Source: an uncultured Fidelibacterota bacterium (lineage in GTDB: Bacteria; Fidelibacterota; Marinisomatia; Marinisomatales; UBA1611). Taken from it: a stretch of DNA of 38,116 nt. How positions within the stretch are numbered: position 1 is the stretch's first letter; each line of letters begins with the position of its first letter. The notes under the pieces were generated by a model, which saw nothing but the letters and a program-made list of their open reading frames with translations, searched no databases and was not told the origin of the DNA. The stretch lies in assembly GCA_902611135.1 (NCBI GenBank), contig CACLYL010000009.1, positions 1-38,116 on the forward strand. Reading direction: 5' to 3'. Positions 27,607 to 37,156 of the stretch are shown piece after piece. A program made the position numbers and the translations under genes.

Positions 27607-28635
27607 TTGAATAACCAAGTTAAAATAAGCATTATAACACCATGTTATAACAGGGCCAATGAATTACTTCATCTATTGGAATCTTTGGCTGATCAAACAA
27701 TTGATAAAAATCTTTTTGAATTAATTATTTGCGATGATGGCTCAACGGATACTACGACAAAACTAATTAATAATTGGCAAAAAAAAAATTTTTTTAAAAT
27801 AAAATATTTAAAACAAGAAAATAAAGGTCCAGGGGCTGCAAGAAATCTAGGATTAAAAAATAGTGATGGCGATTTAATTGCATTTATAGATTCTGATTGT
27901 GAGGCAGACATTAATTGGCTAGATATAATATATAAATCATATAAAAGAAATAACTTTGATGCTTGTGGTGGTCCGGATGGATCAAAAGAGAACTTTACAA
28001 TATTACAAAAAGCTATTGACTACTCGATGACTTCTTTTTTCACAACTGGTGGTATGCGAGGGCATAGTAAAAGAATGATTGCTACTTTTTATCCTCGAAC
28101 ACACAATATGGCTGTTAAAAAATCATTATATCAAAAAATTGGAGGGTTCGGGAGCCTCAGACATGGTCAAGATATTGAATTTAGCAATAGAATGATAAGG
28201 TCAGGCGCTTATGTGAAATTTTTAAAAGATGCAATCGTATATCATAGAAGAAGAACTTCTTTAAAACAGTTCTTTAAGCAAGTTTTCAATTGGGGTGTTG
28301 CGAGAATTAACTTATATATGTTGGATCACAAAATGCTTGAATTAGTACACTTCTTACCCTCTTTTGCTTTAATTGGCAGTGTAATAACTGTATTTATATC
28401 AATGTATTTGAACTTCTCACTATTTCAATTAGTTATGTTCTTCATCTTACCGTTAAGTTTTGTTTCGTTTTTAGGTTGTTATCAGAAAAAAGATTTTAGA
28501 ATATTTCCTCTTTTATTTTTAGTTATACCCATTCAAATATTTGGATATGGTTTAGGCTTTATTAAAGCTTATATCTTAAGAGTCTTATTAAAAAAATCAG
28601 AATTCACTGGTTTTGTAAAAAACTATTACAAATGA
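27607..28635 (+). CDS. GT2 family glycosyltransferase with C-terminal TMs
   Basis: ISIITPCYNRANELLHLLESL, LIICDDGSTDTT, GPGAARNLGLKNSDGDLIAFIDSDCE, YHRRRTSLKQFFKQVFNWG. TTG 27607 preferred over 27574, which lies inside the upstream sulfotransferase. Confidence 0.9.
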   Translation: MNNQVKISIITPCYNRANELLHLLESLADQTIDKNLFELIICDDGSTDTTTKLINNWQKKNFFKIKYLKQENKGPGAARNLGLKNSDGDLIAFIDSDCEADINWLDIIYKSYKRNNFDACGGPDGSKENFTILQKAIDYSMTSFFTTGGMRGHSKRMIATFYPRTHNMAVKKSLYQKIGGFGSLRHGQDIEFSNRMIRSGAYVKFLKDAIVYHRRRTSLKQFFKQVFNWGVARINLYMLDHKMLELVHFLPSFALIGSVITVFISMYLNFSLFQLVMFFILPLSFVSFLGCYQKKDFRIFPLLFLVIPIQIFGYGLGFIKAYILRVLLKKSEFTGFVKNYYK

Positions 28636-29366
28636 TTGTTATTGTACTGGGAATGCATAGAAGTGGAACGTCAACTATTGCTGGGATTTTGCATTTAAAT
28701 AATATATTGATGGGAACTTATCAGAACTTCTGGCCAAGACCTCTTATGCAAAATCCAAAAGGCTTTTATGAGAATTATGATTTTAGGAAGATTAATGATA
28801 CGATCTTAAAAAAGCATAATTACGATGTAAAATCTTATAACTCAAATATTCCCATGGTTAATTTAAATGAATCTTTAACATTAAAAATGATTAAGTTATT
28901 AAAAAAGTATTCTAAAAAATATTCCTCATGGGGTTGGAAGGATCCAAGGACATGTTTAACAATTTTTAAATGGTATGAGGTAATGAAATCTTTGGGTCTT
29001 AAAGATCAGCTTAAAATTGTATATGTATCAAGAAATGCATCATCGGTAGCTAGATCATTAAACAAAAGAAATAACCTTGAAATTGGGAAAGGTTTAGCTT
29101 TATGGGCGGAATATTCCAAAAGAGCATTAGATTTTTGTGAGGTAATTAATGTCCCAGTCTTTTATTGCTCTTTTGAACATTTATTAAAATCTCCAGAAAA
29201 AGCATGTTCACCATTGTTTAAGTTTTTAAATAAGGAAATAGATATAAATGTTCTAAATAGCTTTGTTGATAAAAAAATAAGTAAAAATAGTATGGGAACT
29301 AACTTTAACCTACCAAAATCGATTAGTAAACTAGAAAATAGAATAAATGACCTCGTTTCTAAATGA
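28632..29366 (+). CDS. Sulfotransferase family protein (second, distinct type)
   Basis: IVIVLGMHRSGTSTIAGIL at N-terminus, GWKDPRTCLTI, IVYVSRNASSVARSLNKRN. ATGA overlap. Confidence 0.8.
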   Translation: MIVIVLGMHRSGTSTIAGILHLNNILMGTYQNFWPRPLMQNPKGFYENYDFRKINDTILKKHNYDVKSYNSNIPMVNLNESLTLKMIKLLKKYSKKYSSWGWKDPRTCLTIFKWYEVMKSLGLKDQLKIVYVSRNASSVARSLNKRNNLEIGKGLALWAEYSKRALDFCEVINVPVFYCSFEHLLKSPEKACSPLFKFLNKEIDINVLNSFVDKKISKNSMGTNFNLPKSISKLENRINDLVSK

Positions 29367-30271
29367 AACAAAAAAATATTACCATACTATCTGTTAGTTT
29401 TTATTCATACTCACATCTGAAAAGATTATTTGAAAATGTAATGAAAAAAGCTAGAAAACCCTGTCAAATAAAATTGGTTATTGTAGATAACACAAATGGT
29501 AAAGATACTGGATTAAAAGAACTAGAATATTTAGCTAGTGATATCAATATTATTAAAAATAATGGAGAAGGTTTACAACGCTCAATTTCTCATGCCTCTG
29601 CATTGGATAAAGGATTAAAGTATGTTGATACAAAATACTGTTTAATTATAGATCCAGATACTTATATTTTTAAAAGTGATTGGGATACTTTTTGTCTGAG
29701 CAATTTACTTGAAAAAAATGTCGTAATTGGTGCACCTTATCCAGAGTGGAAAATAGGCAAAGTACATGATTTTCCAAGTGTGATTTTTATGTTTTTTAGA
29801 ACTAATGAAATCAAGAATCTCAGGAAGAATTTTTACCCATTTCCAACTTTTTATAGATCTTTGTATAACTTTATTTTTAGAAAGATAAATCGGTTAGGTT
29901 TCATTGCTAATAAAAGGTTTATGAATAGATATATTTGGTTAAGGTCTATAACCGGTTTTATGGAAGATTTATTTGGAATTACATCTCCGGATACAGGAAA
30001 TAAAATAATAAAATCTTTTCATAAAAAAAATTTTACGTCTATTACATTTAATGCTATATACGGTTCGGATATCCATGTAAAACATTCAAAAAATTTATCA
30101 AGCATGGCTAAAGAGTTTGAATTATACTTTTACAGGAAAGAACCGATTTTAACGCATATGTACTCGTCAGGTGTCTTTCATTGGAAAACTAAAAAGGGAT
30201 CCGATATTAATTATTGGAAATTACTAATCAATAAAATCGAAAAAAATTATCATGAAATTAATGAAAAATAA
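29363..30271 (+). CDS. Glycosyltransferase-like protein (divergent GT2)
   Basis: ILSVSFYSYSHLKRLFENV, IKLVIVDNTNG, LDKGLKYVDTKYCLIIDPDTYIF. ATGA overlap. Confidence 0.65.
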   Translation: MKQKNITILSVSFYSYSHLKRLFENVMKKARKPCQIKLVIVDNTNGKDTGLKELEYLASDINIIKNNGEGLQRSISHASALDKGLKYVDTKYCLIIDPDTYIFKSDWDTFCLSNLLEKNVVIGAPYPEWKIGKVHDFPSVIFMFFRTNEIKNLRKNFYPFPTFYRSLYNFIFRKINRLGFIANKRFMNRYIWLRSITGFMEDLFGITSPDTGNKIIKSFHKKNFTSITFNAIYGSDIHVKHSKNLSSMAKEFELYFYRKEPILTHMYSSGVFHWKTKKGSDINYWKLLINKIEKNYHEINEK

Positions 30272-32570
30272 ACATTTAATAATTATAGTGATTATGCCTT
30301 TATTATTTCTTTATAAAATGGTCTTTTTAGGAGAAATAATTACCACAAATGATGAGTATGAAAGACATCCTATTAATGAATGGCGAGATAATTATTTCAT
30401 AGAGAATGATGATATCCCTCAATGGTTTCCAAATATATTTTCAGGGATGCCTTCGTATGGGGGATATATTTTTAATAATGGAGATCCTACAAAATTTATA
30501 AGGAGTATAATTTTGTTTAACCCAGGACTGAAGGTCTGGTTCTATCTATGTATATCAGCGTTGGGGATGTTTTTGTTATTGAGGATGACTGGGACATCTA
30601 AAAATTCCTCCTTGTTCGGGGCTTTAGTTTCATCATTGACCCCATATTCATTTGGTTTAATTAATGCAGGACATTTGAATAAAATTTTCGCAATGGCTTA
30701 TATACCCTGGGTTCTATTGGCAGGCTTTAGCTTAATAGGGAAATTAAAAACTAAGTATATCTTTTTTCTTGCGTTAGCAAATTCTTTACAACTTTGGGTT
30801 AATCATCCTCAAATTTCATATTACACGTGGATGGTCCTTGGTTTTTATTTTTTTTGGAAAACAGGGCTTGATCTTAAAAACAAAAATTTTAATTTTAAAG
30901 ATAGTGGTTTGAAACTATTATACATTAAAGGGAGTATTTTAATTTCACTGCTATTGGTAAGTGATCCATATTTAGATATATACAAATTTCAGGGTGAATC
31001 AACTAGAGGAGCAAAATCTGTCTTAGATCAAACAAATCAAACGAGCAGGGGAGCAAGTTGGGCTTATGCTACACAATGGTCTTTTCATCCAAAGGAAATG
31101 ATATCTTTTATTTATCCATATTACTTTGGTCTACAGAACACTCAAGACCTAAAAAAAGGAGCTTATTGGGGATATATGACGTTTACCCAATCTACACATT
31201 ATTTGGGTATAATTGCTATTTTATTGGCCATTTTAGGTCCACTGTTGAAAAAACCTGATAAATTTGAAATATTTTTTTTGGTAGTAACCATATTAACAAT
31301 TTTTACTGGTTTTGGTTCTCATTTTCCCGTTTTATACAGACCTTTCTATGAACTTTTTCCTTTCTTTTCAAAATTTAGAATTCCATCAATGATTTATGTT
31401 CTACTGTCTGTTTCAGTACCAATTTTAGCATCCAAGAGCATAGATTCTTTAATTAAGTATATTGATGACAAATTAATATTTAAGAAATTATTTTATGTTT
31501 CTACCTCTGTTTTAGTTTTAACTATCTTTCTTCTGTTTGCAGGTGAATCATTGCTAAGTTTTATGAAGTCTTCCGAAAGTTTAAGGTATAGTCAAGATCA
31601 AATTTCATATTTAAAAAATGCCAGAGTTAATCTTTTTAATAAAGGTCTAATTTTATGCATTATTGTGGTAAGTAGCTTTGTTTCACTGTGTTGGTTATTT
31701 AAAAATAAACAAATTAAAAGAAGCTATTTTTATTACCTTATAATTGCTCTGAGCTTAGCTGATATTTGGTATGTTAGTTCTGAGTTCATGAATTTAAAGC
31801 CAAAAAAAAATATGGATAAACTTTTTAAATCAGATTCAGTAATAAGAAAAATCCAAGAGGATATGGACTATTTCAGAGTCTTTCCTGCAGATGAGATTAG
31901 GTCAAATAAATATAGCTATTGGAATATAGAAAGTATTGGCGGTTACAGACCGATCAAATTAAGAAATTATGAAGATTTAATGAACGCTAAAGGTTTTAGC
32001 AGACCGCATGTTTTAAATATGTTAAATGTAAAATATGTAATCACTGGAAAAAAAATAAATAATACAGACTTTGAAAAAGTTGAAGGTATTAGCAACCTTT
32101 ATGAAAATAAGAAAGTTCTTCCAAAAGCATGGTTTGTTGGTAAGATAAAGAATGTTAATTCTCAAAGAGCATCTTTGAAGGAAACACTATTATCGAGTTT
32201 TGATCCATCAGATGAGGCTGTAGTCTTAAATTATGAAGGTCCCCAACTTCCAAATAAAGTTGATGGGAGTGTTGAGGTTAAATTGAGAAAAGAAAATCAA
32301 ATAATATTAAAAACTAATTCCCCTACCGGAGGACTAATGGTTCTATCAGAGACCTATTATAAGCCAGGTTGGAAAGCTACCATTAATGGTAGTCACTCAA
32401 AAGTTTACCAAACTAATCATATATTGCGTTCTGTATATGTTCCTGAAGGGAAAAATGAGATCATATTTTGGTATGATACCTCTTTGTTCAATAAATCTCG
32501 CACTTTGTCTAGAATATCCCTTTTGATTGTTTTATTTTCAATGGGTATGCTTTTTAGAAAAAAAGATTAG
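30252..32570 (+). CDS. YfhO family multi-TM membrane protein
   Basis: About a dozen hydrophobic segments; DWFPNIFSGMP-like QWFPNIFSGMPSYGG, C-terminal SETYYKPGWKATINGSHSKVYQTNHILRSVYVPEGKNEIIFWY. Confidence 0.88.
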   Translation: MKLMKNKHLIIIVIMPLLFLYKMVFLGEIITTNDEYERHPINEWRDNYFIENDDIPQWFPNIFSGMPSYGGYIFNNGDPTKFIRSIILFNPGLKVWFYLCISALGMFLLLRMTGTSKNSSLFGALVSSLTPYSFGLINAGHLNKIFAMAYIPWVLLAGFSLIGKLKTKYIFFLALANSLQLWVNHPQISYYTWMVLGFYFFWKTGLDLKNKNFNFKDSGLKLLYIKGSILISLLLVSDPYLDIYKFQGESTRGAKSVLDQTNQTSRGASWAYATQWSFHPKEMISFIYPYYFGLQNTQDLKKGAYWGYMTFTQSTHYLGIIAILLAILGPLLKKPDKFEIFFLVVTILTIFTGFGSHFPVLYRPFYELFPFFSKFRIPSMIYVLLSVSVPILASKSIDSLIKYIDDKLIFKKLFYVSTSVLVLTIFLLFAGESLLSFMKSSESLRYSQDQISYLKNARVNLFNKGLILCIIVVSSFVSLCWLFKNKQIKRSYFYYLIIALSLADIWYVSSEFMNLKPKKNMDKLFKSDSVIRKIQEDMDYFRVFPADEIRSNKYSYWNIESIGGYRPIKLRNYEDLMNAKGFSRPHVLNMLNVKYVITGKKINNTDFEKVEGISNLYENKKVLPKAWFVGKIKNVNSQRASLKETLLSSFDPSDEAVVLNYEGPQLPNKVDGSVEVKLRKENQIILKTNSPTGGLMVLSETYYKPGWKATINGSHSKVYQTNHILRSVYVPEGKNEIIFWYDTSLFNKSRTLSRISLLIVLFSMGMLFRKKD

Positions 32571-32574
32571 CAAC

Positions 32575-33744
32575 ATGCGCAGATATAAGTATGTTATCAA
32601 TATTAAAGCAAGCCTATTTATTTTTGGAATAATATTAATTATACTATTTTTATATTATACTCGATTATTAATAAATGAATTAAGAGATGACAATAAAGAA
32701 ATTGTTCGGCTATATGCTGGAATGATTGCAGATGTTGTAAAAGACGATAGTGATGCAAATCTAGATTTTGTTTTTGAAAATATTATTAAGAAAGTCAAAT
32801 TTCCTATTATTCAAACAGATAATGATAAAAAAATTCAAATGTGGAAAAATCTGCCGCATTTTGCATCAGATATAGATAAAAGTGAACAAAGATTGAAGTT
32901 TATGCAAATTATGGATAGAGTGAATGAACCCATACCTCTTATCTATAGAGATAAAATTTTAGGCGATATTACATTTGGATTTTTACATTATGGTGATAGT
33001 TTATTTGTTCAAAAGTTACAAAATTGGACGTATATAGTGGTCATCGTGATTATTCTATTTATATTTGTTGGACTTTTAGGTTTTTCCTTTATTAGAAATA
33101 ATGAGAAAAATAGTATATGGATTGGGATGGCTCGAGAAACGGCCCATCAATTAGGAACTCCGCTCTCTGCATTAATTGGATGGAAAGAGTGGCTAATGGA
33201 ACATCCGGAAAAGATTAAAAAAATTCTACCGGAAATGGAAAGTGACTTGGATAGGTTAAACCAAATTGGAAGACGTTTTAGCAACATGGGTTCAACTCCT
33301 GAATTTGAGATGCTAAACTTTTCTCATAGGATGATATCGGTTATAGAATATCTGGAAAAAAGGTTGCCAACATTAGGTAAAAAGGTCAAACTGAAAAATA
33401 ATATAGATCCAGATATAAATATAAAAGCAAATGGTTCACTCTTAGCATGGTCTATAGAAAACATTATAAGAAATAGTATTGATGCAATTAACCAAGAAAA
33501 TGGTGAAGTTAAAGTTAGCTTAAAGAAGGATCAAAAAATTATTATACGTGTCGAGGACAATGGATGTGGCATTCCTAGAAAAGATTGGCGAAATATTTTC
33601 AGGCCTGGTTTTAGTACAAAAAAAGCTGGATGGGGCCTTGGTTTATCCCTTTCCAAAAGAATAATTCAAGATATTCATGGAGGAAAGCTTCATGTATTAA
33701 AATCAAATATAAATGAAGGAACTGTCATTCAGATCATACTTTAA
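32575..33744 (+). CDS. Membrane sensor histidine kinase
   Basis: Two TMs flanking about 120 aa; H-box GMARETAHQLGTPLSALIGWKEWL; N-box SIENIIRNSIDAIN; VEDNGCGIP; FRPGFSTKKAGWGLGLSLSKRI. ATG 32575 preferred over 32527. Confidence 0.93.
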   Translation: MRRYKYVINIKASLFIFGIILIILFLYYTRLLINELRDDNKEIVRLYAGMIADVVKDDSDANLDFVFENIIKKVKFPIIQTDNDKKIQMWKNLPHFASDIDKSEQRLKFMQIMDRVNEPIPLIYRDKILGDITFGFLHYGDSLFVQKLQNWTYIVVIVIILFIFVGLLGFSFIRNNEKNSIWIGMARETAHQLGTPLSALIGWKEWLMEHPEKIKKILPEMESDLDRLNQIGRRFSNMGSTPEFEMLNFSHRMISVIEYLEKRLPTLGKKVKLKNNIDPDINIKANGSLLAWSIENIIRNSIDAINQENGEVKVSLKKDQKIIIRVEDNGCGIPRKDWRNIFRPGFSTKKAGWGLGLSLSKRIIQDIHGGKLHVLKSNINEGTVIQIIL

Positions 33745-33790
33745 ATTATTGTTTGTTTTAGGTAATTTTATACAAAACTAGAGGACATTA

Positions 33791-34126
33791 ATGGATATTT
33801 TATTTGCAAATGCTCAGTCCACACAAAATAGTGGTGGAGGGTTAGCAGCATTTTTACCTTTCATCCTTATTATGTTTATAATTTATTTTCTAATGATTCG
33901 TCCTCAGACTAAAAGACAAAAGCAAAAGGAATTGATGAGAGATTCTTTAAAAAAAGGGGATAAGATTGTAACAATTGGTGGTATTCATGGTACAATTCAA
34001 GGTTTTAAAGAAAAAAACACTTTAGTCCTGGTAAAAATCGACAATAATACAAATATTACTATTAATAAAACCGCAGTTACTGGATTATTTGGTCAGGTAC
34101 AAGATTCAGAATTTCAACAAAGTTAA
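33791..34126 (+). CDS. yajC: Preprotein translocase subunit YajC
   Basis: FILIMFIIYFLMIRPQTKRQKQKELMRDSLKKGDKIVTIGGIHGTI. Confidence 0.95.
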   Translation: MDILFANAQSTQNSGGGLAAFLPFILIMFIIYFLMIRPQTKRQKQKELMRDSLKKGDKIVTIGGIHGTIQGFKEKNTLVLVKIDNNTNITINKTAVTGLFGQVQDSEFQQS

Positions 34127-34180
34127 TTTGATTAAATTTAATGGAATCCAAAAAAATATAATTTTCTAAATAAATTAATT

Positions 34181-35101
34181 ATGAAAATTATTTTTATGGG
34201 CAATCCTGAATTTGCAATTCCTACTCTTTCAAAACTCATTGATAGTAGACATGAAGTTGTCGCAGTTGTTTCTAACTGTAAAAAAAATATCGGAAGGAAT
34301 AATAAAAAATCTTTTACCCCAGTTGGAAATTATGCAAATGAAAAAAAAATACCGCTTATTACTCCCAATTCATTGAAAAGTTTGGATCTTAGAAAAAAAC
34401 TACTTTCTTTTAATCCTGATATATTTGTAGTTGTTGCATACAAAATACTGCCACCATCACTAATTAATCTACCAAAATTTGGTTCATTAAATTTGCATGC
34501 ATCCTTATTACCAAAATATAGAGGAGCTGGTCCCATACAATGGGCACTAATAAATGGAGATAAAACTACAGGTGTTACAATATTTCAAATTAGTTCAAAG
34601 GTTGACACTGGCCAAGTATTGGATAAGGTAGGGGTCAAAATAGAGGAGGAGGATAATATGTTTACGTTGGGTATGAGATTATGCACAATTGGAGCAGATC
34701 TAATGCATAGTGTTCTAAATAATTTAGAGAGCGGAAATTTAAAAAGAGAAAGTCAAGATGTGAATAATATTAGTTTTGCTCCAAAAATAACAAAAGAAAT
34801 GTTAATTATTGATTGGAGTTTGCCCGCTCAAAGGATTCATAATTGGGTCAGAGGACTATCACCGTGGCCTGGGATGTACACAACCTTCCAAGGTAAAAAA
34901 ATAATTCTTTTTAAAACAAAAGTTATTGATGGAACTGCAAATATAGGTGAAGTAATTATTAAAGAAAATGAATGTTTTATTGGTACAGGTTATAAACTTT
35001 TATCTATTTTGGAGATTCAAAAAGAAGGAAAAAAAAAGATGCCAATTAGAAATTTTTTGATGGGCTTTTCTTTCCCATCAGGCTCTATTTTCGGAAAATG
35101 A
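34181..35101 (+). CDS. fmt: Methionyl-tRNA formyltransferase
   Basis: KIIFMGNPEFAIPTLSKL, LNLHASLLPKYRGAGPIQWALINGDKTTGVTIFQ, APKITKEMLIIDW, RIHNWVRGLSPWPGMYT. Confidence 0.97.
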   Translation: MKIIFMGNPEFAIPTLSKLIDSRHEVVAVVSNCKKNIGRNNKKSFTPVGNYANEKKIPLITPNSLKSLDLRKKLLSFNPDIFVVVAYKILPPSLINLPKFGSLNLHASLLPKYRGAGPIQWALINGDKTTGVTIFQISSKVDTGQVLDKVGVKIEEEDNMFTLGMRLCTIGADLMHSVLNNLESGNLKRESQDVNNISFAPKITKEMLIIDWSLPAQRIHNWVRGLSPWPGMYTTFQGKKIILFKTKVIDGTANIGEVIIKENECFIGTGYKLLSILEIQKEGKKKMPIRNFLMGFSFPSGSIFGK

Positions 35102-36405
35102 AAAAGGATAAAAGATTCCTTACAGTTAAGGTTTTGAATAAATTCGATGAAAGTAATAAAAAGTTGCAATTAGTACGAAATCAAATATTGATCAATTTAA
35201 ATTCAAATGAAAGATCTTATGTAATAGCATCAACTAATGATATCACGCGCCTAAAAGGAAGACTTGATCTGTTGATTTCTAAAATTTCAAATAAGAAAGT
35301 AGATCAAATTAATATTAAATTATTAAACATTTTACGTTTAGGGTTTTATGAAATTCTATATTGTAAAAAAACCCCAAATTATGCAACTGTTAGTTCATTA
35401 GTTAACCTAGCAAAATCAACCGCAAATAAAAAAGCTTCTGGATTTATTAACTTTATTTTAAGAAAATTAATTTCAGAAACTAAAAAGAGAAGTCCTTTCG
35501 AAAGTTATAAAAAATTCTCAGATTGGAATTCCTTTCCACAATGGATACAAAAAAGGTGGAAAAAAAACTTTGGCAAAGACAATTACTTGCTTTTGATGAA
35601 CCACTTTAACACAAAACAAGGCTTATATGTAAGGATAAATTCAAACATAGGATATGAAAAAATAGTAGGTAGTTTAGATGATAAGGATCTATCGTATGAA
35701 GTCTTTAGTCAAAATTTTATTAGATTAAACAAAGGCATAAAAAAAATTCTTAAATCAAATCTATTTAAACATGGTTTAATTTCCATTCAGGATCCAGCTG
35801 CTGGTGCTGTTGTTAATTTGTTAGATCTTAAGGAGGGTGATACTGTTTTAGATGTTTGCGCAGCTCCAGGAACTAAATCTATTTTTATTTCAGAGATTAT
35901 TGGGTGTAAAGGTAAAGTATATGCTTATGATTGTAATGAGCAACGAATAGAAACTGCAAAAAATGATTTATCAAGAAATGGTTTAAATAATATAATTTGG
36001 GAACAAAAAGATGCTAAAATAGATATTTATCCAACTTCAAAAAAAATCTTGGTAGATGTTCCTTGCACTGGGACTGGTGTAATTGGTAAAAAACCAGATA
36101 TTAAATGGAGACGAAATCCACGCGATATAGAAGAGATGGCTAAACTACAATTTCAAATATTACAAAACATGTCCAAATTTTTGGAAATTGGAGGTATTAT
36201 GATTTATTCTACATGTTCAATGGAAAAGGAAGAAAACTGGGATGTAGTTGAGCTATTTTTAAAATATAATGTTAATTTTAAACTGGTAAAGATAACAAAT
36301 TTTCAATATCCTGAATGGATAGATTCTAATGGATGTTTAATGACGATTCCTCATATACATAAAGTTAGTGGCATATTTGCCGCAAAATTAAATAAATATG
36401 CCTAA
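35098..36405 (+). CDS. rsmB: 16S rRNA (cytosine-5-)-methyltransferase RsmB-like (NusB + NOP2/Sun)
   Basis: NusB-like N-terminus; IQDPAAGAVVNLLDLKEGDTVLDVCAAPGTKSIFISE, DVPCTGTGVIGKKPDIKWRR, YSTCSMEKEENWDVVE. ATGA overlap with fmt. Confidence 0.95.
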   Translation: MKKDKRFLTVKVLNKFDESNKKLQLVRNQILINLNSNERSYVIASTNDITRLKGRLDLLISKISNKKVDQINIKLLNILRLGFYEILYCKKTPNYATVSSLVNLAKSTANKKASGFINFILRKLISETKKRSPFESYKKFSDWNSFPQWIQKRWKKNFGKDNYLLLMNHFNTKQGLYVRINSNIGYEKIVGSLDDKDLSYEVFSQNFIRLNKGIKKILKSNLFKHGLISIQDPAAGAVVNLLDLKEGDTVLDVCAAPGTKSIFISEIIGCKGKVYAYDCNEQRIETAKNDLSRNGLNNIIWEQKDAKIDIYPTSKKILVDVPCTGTGVIGKKPDIKWRRNPRDIEEMAKLQFQILQNMSKFLEIGGIMIYSTCSMEKEENWDVVELFLKYNVNFKLVKITNFQYPEWIDSNGCLMTIPHIHKVSGIFAAKLNKYA

Positions 36406-37156
36406 AAAAGTATTAACCTATTTATTGAGCATAACTATTTTTAGTTTGATTATGTTATTTTTAGCTGATTTATTAGTAATGCCATTTTACGTAAGAATGG
36501 GGTCTGGGAAGTACATGGTAAATGTAATTGGTAAAGAATTGTCATACGGTAAAAAAATTTTAAAAAAAGAAAATTTCAAACCAATTGTATCGGATACTCT
36601 ATTTTCTGCGGTTTATAAACCTGGTGAAATTGTTGATCAATATCCGGAACCAAATAGAAGAGTTAAAGACGGTAGAACTGTTCGTTTGAAAATTGCCCAA
36701 CCAGAAAAAATGGTTACACTGCCAGATTTAATTGGAAGATCGCTTCGAAGTGCAGAATTAGCTCTTATGCAATCTGGATTAGAAATAGATACAGTTTATA
36801 AAGAATATAATTCAGATGTCCCAGAAGGTAATGTTACCTGGCAGTATCCTAGAGGTGGAGATCTATTAAGCAAAGGTATGGGGCTTCATTTGACAATTAG
36901 TTTGGGTGTTCCCCCAAATTTTTTCCAAGTACCTAACCTTTTTGGTTTAAGTAAGAAAAAAGCAATAGCTGATTTAGAGAAAGCTGGCTTTGGGCTTGGG
37001 AAGGTATTCTATAGACAAAATGAAGATTTAATTCCATACACAGTTCTAGATCAATCAATTTCCGCAGAAACTGTTCTAGAAAAAACAACTCAAATCAACT
37101 TAACTGTAAGCGTGCTGGATATGCAAGATATCTTTAATCAAATGATCGATAGATGA
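36398..37156 (+). CDS. PASTA-domain membrane protein without kinase domain
   Basis: N-terminal TM then three PASTA-like repeats (VIGKELSYGKKILKKENF..., LPDLIGRSLRSAELALMQSGLEIDTVY..., VPNLFGLSKKKAIADLEKAGFGLGKVFY...). Confidence 0.9.
   Translation: MPKKVLTYLLSITIFSLIMLFLADLLVMPFYVRMGSGKYMVNVIGKELSYGKKILKKENFKPIVSDTLFSAVYKPGEIVDQYPEPNRRVKDGRTVRLKIAQPEKMVTLPDLIGRSLRSAELALMQSGLEIDTVYKEYNSDVPEGNVTWQYPRGGDLLSKGMGLHLTISLGVPPNFFQVPNLFGLSKKKAIADLEKAGFGLGKVFYRQNEDLIPYTVLDQSISAETVLEKTTQINLTVSVLDMQDIFNQMIDR

Noticed and set aside
31058-31258. Plus-strand 66-aa ORF within YfhO
   Set aside because: Out-of-frame ORF inside a well-supported gene.
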